Assembly (NCBI GenBank): GCA_014238905.1
Contig: JABAAE010000010.1
Location: forward strand, 108,153-172,152
DNA from: Planctomycetota bacterium
GTDB lineage: Bacteria > Planctomycetota > Planctomycetia > Pirellulales > Pirellulaceae
Direction: 5' to 3'
Length of the DNA stretch: 64,000 nt
Of this stretch, positions 57,626 through 64,000 are shown piece by piece. How positions within the stretch are numbered: the stretch's first letter is position 1; each line of letters begins with the position of its first letter. The notes under the pieces are model-generated. The model saw nothing but the letters and a program-made list of their open reading frames with translations, was not told the origin of the DNA and searched no databases. Position numbers and translations under genes: made by a program.

Positions 57626-57694
57626 ACCTTGGTTTTCATGGTGAAATCCATGGCTGCCGAAACCACATGATCATCCCGTTGAGGAGTATTTGTT

Positions 57695-58930
57695 TTGCAC
57701 GTTGCTAATCAAGGAATGGTGTTGTTGGGTGGGGCGATGATCGCAGGTCTGCTGGCGGCTTTGGGCTTTCAGGGCGTTGGAGATCCGGCACAGGTAGCAG
57801 GAGAGCAGATTGACAACAGCCAACCGGTCGGTTTTCCTGGGAGTGTCATCGAGACCAAGGCGGTGAATGATGCGGTGAATGAGGCTGGGAAATTTGCGGG
57901 TCATGAGAAATGCGTCGATTGTCACAGGACGGAAGTCAAGTCATGGATGGCATCCAAGCATTCCACTCGGGCATTTGATCTACTGCGAACATCGGAAAAC
58001 GCACTCGATTACGCAGAGAGTCTAGGTATCGCTCCCGGTGAAATTGCCAGGTCTTCCCTTTGTTTGGATTGTCACGCATCAAGTAAAAATAATTCGGATC
58101 ATACGCCGGGAGTTGTTCCCAGTGTCACCTGCGAATCCTGTCACGGCGGTGCTGATGGAGAAGATGGCTGGCTGAATCGGCATGCCGTTTATGGAACCCG
58201 TTCGACAAGTCGCCAACAGGAAACGGAAGAACATTACCTGCTTCGCGAAGAGTTTTGCCGCGAGGCAGGGCAGATTCGTTCATCGCAGCTTTACGAAATG
58301 ACAAAACGATGCTTCAGCTGTCACGTTATTGCTGACGAGGCGCTCTCCGAGGCAGGTCATACTCACGGGGCCGGATTTGAATACGTGGAAAAATCAATGG
58401 GCGAGGTAAGGCATAATTTCTTTTTAAAGCCTGACGAAAACTTGAAGGTAGCGACCCTTTGGTTGGAGGCAAGGCAGGGTGAAGCAAGGACGGCAGCCGG
58501 TCGTCTGAGGGTGATGTTTCTGCTTGGGCAAATGGTTGACTTGGAGGTAAGTCTCGACAGTCTTTCCGGCGGAACCGAGGAAAACGATTACACGGACGAG
58601 TTGATTGGTCGTATCGAAGATGCCTATGAACTACTTGCCGAGGATGTGGTGGAGGAATTGGAGCCGGAGGAAGATGATCCTGGCTTTGCCGAAATTGCCG
58701 CCACCGTCGGGATCGTGGAGCCGATTTATGAAGCTCTGGATGAAGATGGTTTTGACCCAGAAAATAAGGATGTCTACAGTAAGGCTGCCAGAGAAATCGC
58801 TCTCCAGGCGAAAAAATTTGCGAAGAGAAATGGAAAAGAACTCTCTGCGATCGATGAATTGGAGCTTTTTTCCGATGATGAATTCGACGGCGTCTACCGA
58901 CCGGTGGAGTCAAGAATTGAAAAGAGATGA
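57695..58930 (+). CDS. Secreted tetraheme cytochrome c, paralogue of the preceding gene
   Basis: About 411 residues. The TTG at 57695 is preceded by GAGGAG at a good distance; an ATG at 57716 is the alternative. The N-terminal hydrophobic stretch (VLLGGAMIAGLLAALGF) can serve as signal or anchor. Four CxxCH sites: KCVDCH, LCLDCH, TCESCH and RCFSCH. TCESCHGGADGEDGWLNRH and SMGEVRHNFFL match the previous protein, so the pair arose by duplication and diverged. An acidic region (EEDDPGF) lies near the C-terminus. Its stop overlaps the next start (ATGA), which shows co-translation with the ferredoxin-like protein. Confidence 0.88.
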   Translation: MHVANQGMVLLGGAMIAGLLAALGFQGVGDPAQVAGEQIDNSQPVGFPGSVIETKAVNDAVNEAGKFAGHEKCVDCHRTEVKSWMASKHSTRAFDLLRTSENALDYAESLGIAPGEIARSSLCLDCHASSKNNSDHTPGVVPSVTCESCHGGADGEDGWLNRHAVYGTRSTSRQQETEEHYLLREEFCREAGQIRSSQLYEMTKRCFSCHVIADEALSEAGHTHGAGFEYVEKSMGEVRHNFFLKPDENLKVATLWLEARQGEARTAAGRLRVMFLLGQMVDLEVSLDSLSGGTEENDYTDELIGRIEDAYELLAEDVVEELEPEEDDPGFAEIAATVGIVEPIYEALDEDGFDPENKDVYSKAAREIALQAKKFAKRNGKELSAIDELELFSDDEFDGVYRPVESRIEKR

Positions 58931-60681
58931 TTGAAGAATCTCAGTTAAAAAAAACCGAAAGCAATCTGACTGGTGCTGCTAACATGGACCGGCAGGAAAG
59001 ATGGAACGTTTCGTTTTGCGACGAAATCGATTCGGAGATGACTCCGGAAATAATTGATGAATTGCTGGCGGTGTCTCCGTTTGACTCAATCGATAATTCA
59101 AGATTCTCCGGAAAGATTACGCTCCGCGGAATCTTGGAGAATGATTGCCGGATCAGGACCTTTGAAAAAGGGGAAATTGTTGTCCGGCAGGGTGATTGGG
59201 GGAACTCCGCCTTTTTCGTTTTGGACGGCCAGTTGATTGCCGATTTGGAATCAGAAAAAAAAACAGAGTCCTCTATTCTTGGTACTCGCAAACCAAATCG
59301 AAAGAGCTTTTTTCAGCGAGTTGCCCAGTTGTGGAACCGTCCCAAGACGGCTGAATATCGCGACGTCACCAAATACGGCAAGAGCCAGCAGGTCAATACA
59401 CTTGGAGACGGTACACAGACCCGGATTTTCCTGTCGGATATTTCTCAGACTTTGGATGATTGCAAAACAGCGGCAATAGAGACTGGGCAATTCTTCGGGG
59501 AGTTGTCTGCTTTGGGTCGTTGCCCGCGTCAAGCCACCGTGGTCGCCAATTCAAATTGTAAATTGGTGGAGATTCGATGGCAGGGACTGCGGGATCTGAT
59601 GCGAAACGACCAGACGATCCGCACACATATCGATTCCATTTTTCGCGAACGGGCCTTGAAATGGTTTTTGCTTAACACTCCGATTTTTGCTAAGTGCTCG
59701 CGCGAGCAGATTGATAAATTGGTGCAACTCGCAGAATTTGCGACTTATGGTCAGTATGACTGGGCCGGTAGTTTTAAGAGGATTTCCGAGCGTATTGAAG
59801 AACACGATCAGAATTTGAATCTTGAGCCGATCATTGCCAATGAAGGAGATCATCCCAATGGCTTGATTATTGTTCGCAGTGGATTGGCCCGATTGACAAA
59901 AAAATTCGAGAACGGACATAAGACCATAGGGTACCTTGGTCCGGGGCAGGTTTTCGGTGTAAAGGAAATCGCGGCAGGTTGGAAAGAAAACGTCTCTGGG
60001 GCGTTTGACTATTCACTCCGCTCGATTGGTATCACAACGGTCGTGGTCATCCCCACAAAAGTAGCCGAGGAGATCCTTTTCTCAGACGAATTGGCCTCCC
60101 GGCAGCTGGTCTCGCAGAATCAACAGCCGAGCGAATTTGAATCCATTAATCAGGACTTTGTTGAATTTCTGGTTAAAAAGAGAATTGCCAATGGGACCGC
60201 CACGATGCTGATTGACATGGATCGATGCACCCGCTGCGACGATTGTGTCAAGGCATGCGCGGCAACCCATGAAAACAACCCTCGTTTCCTGCGTAACGGT
60301 CCGGTGCAAAATAATGTCATGGTTGCCAATGCGTGCATGCACTGTCAGGATCCGGTTTGCATGATTGAATGTCCAACCGGGGCGATCCATCGCGATGTCG
60401 ACGAGGGCGAGGTCATTATTAATGACAATACTTGTATTGGATGCACTTCCTGCGCTAACAACTGTCCTTATGATGCCATTCGCATGGTTGATATTCGAAA
60501 TAAAAATGGTGATTTGATTCGGGATTCAACATCCCAGCTGCCGATTTTAAAAGCCACCAAGTGTGATCTTTGCTTTGATCAACTGGGGGGGCCAGCTTGC
60601 CAGAGGGCCTGTCCGCATGGAGCATTGGTCAGGATGAATACCCAGCATGTTCAGTCACTTGCAGATTGGTTCAATCGGTAG
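58927..60681 (+). CDS. Fusion of two cNMP-binding-type domains and a four-cluster ferredoxin
   Basis: A 584-residue cytosolic protein. Two cyclic-nucleotide-binding-like beta-barrels occur at about 70-230 (GEIVVRQGDWGNSAFFVLDG, FFGELSALGRCPRQATVVAN) and 240-395 (GLIIVRSGLARLTKKF, GYLGPGQVFGVKEIA). There is no helix-turn-helix. The C-terminal part (about 425-580) has four [4Fe-4S] motifs: CTRCDDC-x3-C, CMHCQDPVC-x3-C, CIGCTSC-x3-C, and CDLC-x8-C-x3-C. This is the DmsB/HybA-like pattern. It could be an electron relay whose activity depends on a bound nucleotide. It sits next to the cytochrome b-like and decaheme genes. Confidence 0.9.
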   Translation: MIEESQLKKTESNLTGAANMDRQERWNVSFCDEIDSEMTPEIIDELLAVSPFDSIDNSRFSGKITLRGILENDCRIRTFEKGEIVVRQGDWGNSAFFVLDGQLIADLESEKKTESSILGTRKPNRKSFFQRVAQLWNRPKTAEYRDVTKYGKSQQVNTLGDGTQTRIFLSDISQTLDDCKTAAIETGQFFGELSALGRCPRQATVVANSNCKLVEIRWQGLRDLMRNDQTIRTHIDSIFRERALKWFLLNTPIFAKCSREQIDKLVQLAEFATYGQYDWAGSFKRISERIEEHDQNLNLEPIIANEGDHPNGLIIVRSGLARLTKKFENGHKTIGYLGPGQVFGVKEIAAGWKENVSGAFDYSLRSIGITTVVVIPTKVAEEILFSDELASRQLVSQNQQPSEFESINQDFVEFLVKKRIANGTATMLIDMDRCTRCDDCVKACAATHENNPRFLRNGPVQNNVMVANACMHCQDPVCMIECPTGAIHRDVDEGEVIINDNTCIGCTSCANNCPYDAIRMVDIRNKNGDLIRDSTSQLPILKATKCDLCFDQLGGPACQRACPHGALVRMNTQHVQSLADWFNR

Positions 60682-60686
60682 GAATC

Positions 60687-61514
60687 GTGAACAAACCATT
60701 GAAAAGAAGATTGATTCGGTTTTTGCTGGTGCTGATAGCTGGCCTGTTGTTCTTTGCGGTCAGCCGTGTTTTTGACATAGCATTGATGTCAAGTGCGCAC
60801 CTTTCCGGTTGGGTTTTGTTTGGTACGGTTGTCTTTCTGATGCTGTTAAGCATGCGGAAGCGAATCAGGTTTTTTCCCATCGGTTCTGCAGAGCTTTGGC
60901 TGCAATTTCATATTTACGTCGGTTTTCTGTCCGGTTTATTGTTCCTGCAGCATATTGGCTGGTCTATGCCCAATGGGACTCTGGAGATCATCCTGGCGAT
61001 TGTTTTCTCTGTTACGTTCTTAAGTGGAGTTTTCGGGATTGTGATGTCCCGGATTTTGGCCCGGCGGTTGACCACGCAGGGGCATGAAACTCTTTATCAA
61101 CATATTGGGCCGAAAATTGACGAGATCAATGAAGAAATCAAAGCAGCCGTTCTTGCTTCGACCGAACAATCCGCGTCCTCGGCAATTGCCCAGTTTTACT
61201 CCAAGGAACTCCATTCGTTTTTGGTTGGACCCCGTAATTTTTTGCCGCATGTGTTGCAGGTCGAACGACCGCTGCAAAACATGCTGAAGAAAATTTCAGG
61301 ATTTGAAAGATACTTGAGTGCCGATGAACGCCAGACGATGCAGTTGATCGCTACCAAGGTTCGTGAAAAGAATGCGTTGGATTATCAATATGCCCTGCAA
61401 AGCACCTTGAAAATCTGGCTGTTTGTTCATGTCCCAATGACCTATTCCCTCCTTGTTTTTGCCGTCACTCACGGTGCGCTCGTTATTTCATATACCGGGG
61501 CTGTATTGTCATGA
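60687..61514 (+). CDS. Cytochrome b-like membrane protein of the electron-transfer cluster
   Basis: About 275 residues from the GTG at 60687, five bases after the previous stop and preceded by TAGGA; the frame extends to 60597 inside the ferredoxin gene. Membrane helices: FLLVLIAGLLFFAVSRVFDI, HLSGWVLFGTVVFLMLLSM, LQFHIYVGFLSGLLFLQHIG, IILAIVFSVTFLSGVFGIVM and a C-terminal LFVHVPMTYSLLVFAVTHGA. Histidines in two of these helices (FHIYVG, QHIGW, VHVPM, THGAL) could bind b-type hemes. A soluble middle (about 145-235) separates them. Its stop overlaps the start of the decaheme gene (ATGA). It most likely passes electrons between the ferredoxin and periplasmic cytochromes. Confidence 0.72.
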   Translation: MNKPLKRRLIRFLLVLIAGLLFFAVSRVFDIALMSSAHLSGWVLFGTVVFLMLLSMRKRIRFFPIGSAELWLQFHIYVGFLSGLLFLQHIGWSMPNGTLEIILAIVFSVTFLSGVFGIVMSRILARRLTTQGHETLYQHIGPKIDEINEEIKAAVLASTEQSASSAIAQFYSKELHSFLVGPRNFLPHVLQVERPLQNMLKKISGFERYLSADERQTMQLIATKVREKNALDYQYALQSTLKIWLFVHVPMTYSLLVFAVTHGALVISYTGAVLS

Positions 61515-63556
61515 CAAGAAAATCCGACGACGTGAAACACTACGCCAGGCCCAATCAATTGTGGGTTTGCAGCAACGGCAAAAGCGACTGTTCCTGTTCG
61601 ATCGGGCCACGTCGAAAAAATGCGGGCCAAGGTTCTTTTGAATGCGAGCCCCAAAAAAACGGTGACTCTTGGTTATGCACAAGATCCAAGCTGGATGGTG
61701 GTCGTTGTCCTCGGGGACCATTGCCTGACGGTTCTTGTTGCAATCCATCTCCGAAATGCTCACCCAGGATGAGCTTAATGAATCTTCGGGGTCAGATCAC
61801 GTTAGCGGTTTTTCTGATCTCTCTGAGTGTCTCGATCCTTTTCACGAATTTTTCGCCGAGTTCGCAGTGGAATTCGGTGATGATTTCTCCGGGTGCCTTG
61901 TCTCACCATCATGGAGGAATGGTTAACGACTGTTCCAAGTGTCATATCGTAGCGGGGTCGGGTGTGGTGGGAATCACCGATTCCCTATTGCATTCGGCAA
62001 CGCGAGTGGATCAAAGCCAGAAATGCCTGGGTTGCCACGGGGAACTGGGACCCAATGCCCTGAATCCTCATTCACTGGGGGGAAACGATTGGCTTGAATA
62101 TTCCGCCGGCCAACCGGTTGAAAAAAGGGGATCCTCACCCTTTTTGATGGGGGTTTCCAAAAAGTTGGTCAGTGCGTCGGCGCATTCTGATGAAGTGGGC
62201 TGTTCGGTCTGCCATCAGGAACATCAGGGTGCCGATTTTGATTTGAAGACAGTTGGCAACGAAAAATGTCACGTCTGTCATTCCAAAGCGTTTCATAGTT
62301 TGAAAAACGGTCATCCAGAATTTCAGTCCTACCCGTTTCAACGCCGAACCAGCATTCTTTTTGATCATAACACCCATTTCAAAAAACACTTTCCCGGTGA
62401 GCGTTCCGATTTGGATTTGCAGGTTTGCTCGTCGTGCCATACCAACGACCCCAAACGAAAAACCATGGGTTTTGTAGGATACAAACAGGCATGTGCTTCT
62501 TGCCATGATGAAGGAATTAAGGAAGATCTAGCCCAGGGCTTGCTTGTTGCAGCAATACCCTTGATTGACACCAAGACCTTGATCGCAAACGGGCTGGATA
62601 TTGGTGACTGGCCTGAGTCGTCAGCCCGTTCGGTGCTGGCTCACCGAACGGTACCGGTATCGATGAAGACGACATTCAATGATGTATCCAGTCTGACCAG
62701 CCAATTTGAAAAGGTCAGGTCTTTGGATCTGGGTGATCTTTCGGGGGCTTCCAAAGAAGATCTGGAAAATGTTGCGGACCTCGCCCGGGGGATCAAAAAC
62801 GAAATCAAGTCAGCGATGGCCGGAAATGATTTGCAGCCGACTGACGGTTTCTTTCAAACACAAATCCCAACCACTTCGATACGTCAATTCCAGCAGGCTT
62901 TTTTACCTGGCTTATTGGAGGCGACCTCATCGGCCAACGGTGACGCCAGCGTTGGCGAGGAGGGGCTATCCAATCAAACCGCCGAGGAACAAAGGAACGA
63001 TTTGAATTCGGTCAGAAGCGGTTTCTACATCGATCCCATTGATATGAGCCTGCGTTATCGACCGGTGGAGCATGCGGATGCGTTCTTGCGTGCCTTTTAC
63101 GATCAAGCTGCCCAGTCGGAAGGGCATTCCGGAACCAATCCGGTTGAGCAATCCGACCCGCGAAAAGCTGGTTTGGGGTCTTTGTCTCCCTACACGATTG
63201 GGAGGTGCGTGAAATGTCATTCAATTGATTTTGAAAAGGGCAGGCGGGGATTCAATTGGTCGCAACAGGCAACCAGAACTCAATCCAAGCCCTTTACCAA
63301 GTTCACGCATGAGCCTCACTTGATTAATGGTTCGGAGATCCGCTGTCAAAAATGCCATACGTTTGAGGAGAAATTTGTCACCCCTCCACAGATTCTGGAC
63401 GCTGATTTCTTTAGCTTAACTGGAGAATTAAGAATGGAAACCAGTGGCCGGGGATGTGACTTTGCTGAAATCAAGACCTCTAACTGCAGTCAGTGCCATC
63501 AAAGCAGTCTTGCCGGAGATAATTGCCTAGACTGTCATAATTACCACATCCGGTGA
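61511..63556 (+). CDS. Membrane-anchored decaheme cytochrome c with Cys-rich cytoplasmic head
   Basis: A 681-residue protein. Residues 1-85 are Cys-rich (C20, C27, C29, C45, C56, C66, C76, C77, C83) and appear to be two related modules sharing WxC and GP-x-G-x-C elements. A helix (LRGQITLAVFLISLSVSILF) follows at about 91-112. The periplasmic part has ten CxxCH: CSKCH, CLGCH, CSVCH, CHVCH, CSSCH, CASCH, CVKCH, CQKCH, CSQCH and CLDCH. Spacing is irregular, with a heme-free segment of ~200 residues between the sixth and seventh. The start overlaps the previous gene. It is the largest heme carrier of the cluster and probably links membrane and periplasm. Confidence 0.9.
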   Translation: MTRKSDDVKHYARPNQLWVCSNGKSDCSCSIGPRRKNAGQGSFECEPQKNGDSWLCTRSKLDGGRCPRGPLPDGSCCNPSPKCSPRMSLMNLRGQITLAVFLISLSVSILFTNFSPSSQWNSVMISPGALSHHHGGMVNDCSKCHIVAGSGVVGITDSLLHSATRVDQSQKCLGCHGELGPNALNPHSLGGNDWLEYSAGQPVEKRGSSPFLMGVSKKLVSASAHSDEVGCSVCHQEHQGADFDLKTVGNEKCHVCHSKAFHSLKNGHPEFQSYPFQRRTSILFDHNTHFKKHFPGERSDLDLQVCSSCHTNDPKRKTMGFVGYKQACASCHDEGIKEDLAQGLLVAAIPLIDTKTLIANGLDIGDWPESSARSVLAHRTVPVSMKTTFNDVSSLTSQFEKVRSLDLGDLSGASKEDLENVADLARGIKNEIKSAMAGNDLQPTDGFFQTQIPTTSIRQFQQAFLPGLLEATSSANGDASVGEEGLSNQTAEEQRNDLNSVRSGFYIDPIDMSLRYRPVEHADAFLRAFYDQAAQSEGHSGTNPVEQSDPRKAGLGSLSPYTIGRCVKCHSIDFEKGRRGFNWSQQATRTQSKPFTKFTHEPHLINGSEIRCQKCHTFEEKFVTPPQILDADFFSLTGELRMETSGRGCDFAEIKTSNCSQCHQSSLAGDNCLDCHNYHIR

Positions 63557-63558
63557 AT

Positions 63559-63580
63559 TGTTCCTAAATGTTTAGGGAAC
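63559..63580 (+). terminator. Hairpin after the decaheme gene
   Basis: GTTCCTAAA and TTTAGGGAAC (63560-63580) can pair with one bulged base. There is no T-tract, so the terminator call is tentative. Confidence 0.4.
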
Positions 63581-63735
63581 ACCACTGATTTCGGGGTGGT
63601 AAGTTGTCGATGACAACCCTTGAGCATTGGTTTGATGCACCGTAGGCTTTCCATAAAGAGGACAAGGATAGTCCAAGGGCTTGCGAGGGTGGTCAAACCG
63701 ATTGGTGAACAGTAGTTTCTATTAGAAATTGACCC

Positions 63736-64000
63736 ATGAAGGACCGTGTGTTTCGATTTTTTGTTGGCTTGACGTGTTGCCTTCCAGCAGCGGTCGCCAT
63801 TTCTCAGCAAAAGACGGTGGTCAAGGCCGTGCCGACGTCTGCAAAGGCTGAATCTCTATCCAACCTGCCCCATGGGGGTAGTGGAATTGTCGAAGGCAGT
63901 TCCACTCTGGGGGGTGCCAGATTTTCGTTGGGGAACAGTCCGTCGGCGTTAAACCTCGAGAGTGTGTGCCATGCTGCTGAGGAAGAGCTCATTCGGCGTG
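63736..64000 (+). CDS. Secreted protein, partial (continues past the right edge)
   Basis: An ATG at 63736 opens a frame without stop through the window end (88 codons). It begins MKDRVFRFFVGLTCCLPAAV, a signal peptide ending near AIS. The mature part visible is Ser/Gly/Ala-rich (SNLPHGGSGIVEGSSTLGG) and reaches LESVCHAAEEELIRR. Too little is visible to name a family. Confidence 0.6.
   Translation, partial: MKDRVFRFFVGLTCCLPAAVAISQQKTVVKAVPTSAKAESLSNLPHGGSGIVEGSSTLGGARFSLGNSPSALNLESVCHAAEEELIRR

Overview
The window looks like part of a Planctomycetota chromosome, most likely Pirellulales/Pirellulaceae. The reasons are the gene families: cytochrome c / dehydrogenase-like secreted proteins, a sulfatase, an SHD1 domain, a degenerate LEPR-xLL-type N-terminus on a giant exoprotein, a MoxR-DUF58-BatA-like operon with very large partners, and a Ser/Thr kinase beside an FHA-GAF-cyclase protein. 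I saw no rRNA, tRNA, CRISPR array, insertion sequence or phage gene. Both ends cut through genes.

Layout. 1-642: 5' part of a secreted SnoaL/DUF4440 protein (minus). 1359-3308: PhoD-type phosphatase. About 3618-4655: decayed outer-membrane porin pseudogene. 4785-9056: sugar-acid cassette (GntP permease, IlvD/Edd dehydratase, DapA-family aldolase). 9555-14072: giant secreted metalloprotease-like protein, followed by a clear intrinsic terminator. 14436-15383: a second putative zinc peptidase. 15802-20093: a pentaheme-type cytochrome c and a PQQ/NHL-like propeller protein. 20187-28014: minus-strand secreted proteins (sulfatase, unknowns, ThuA-like protein, lipoprotein, prenyltransferase-repeat protein).

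28144-40238 (minus): a tightly packed operon of MoxR ATPase, DUF58 protein, BatA/VWA protein, second VWA protein, and a 1363-residue membrane protein with long pentapeptide repeats. 40868-43024: a sodium:solute symporter. 43209-44285 (minus): a TlpA-like lipoprotein with an SHD1 domain. Its first active-site Cys codon is an in-frame TGA followed by a SECIS-like hairpin, so it is a probable selenoprotein. 44345-44917: a MotA/ExbB-like membrane protein. 45440-48073: a dehydrogenase-like heme protein. 48128-50962: a lone SF2 helicase.

51163-54766 (minus): an FHA-GAF-cyclase-like protein and a Ser/Thr kinase, preceded by a consensus sigma-54 promoter and an upstream palindrome that looks like an enhancer-binding site. 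55184-63556 (plus): a six-gene electron-transfer cluster. It contains a membrane-anchored FAD/2Fe-2S reductase, two paralogous tetraheme cytochromes, a double cNMP-domain / four-cluster ferredoxin fusion, a cytochrome b-like membrane protein, and a decaheme cytochrome with a Cys-rich cytoplasmic head. 63736-64000: start of a further secreted protein.

Short tandem duplications recur across the window. A 15-bp period is favoured in coding, pseudogene and intergenic DNA alike.
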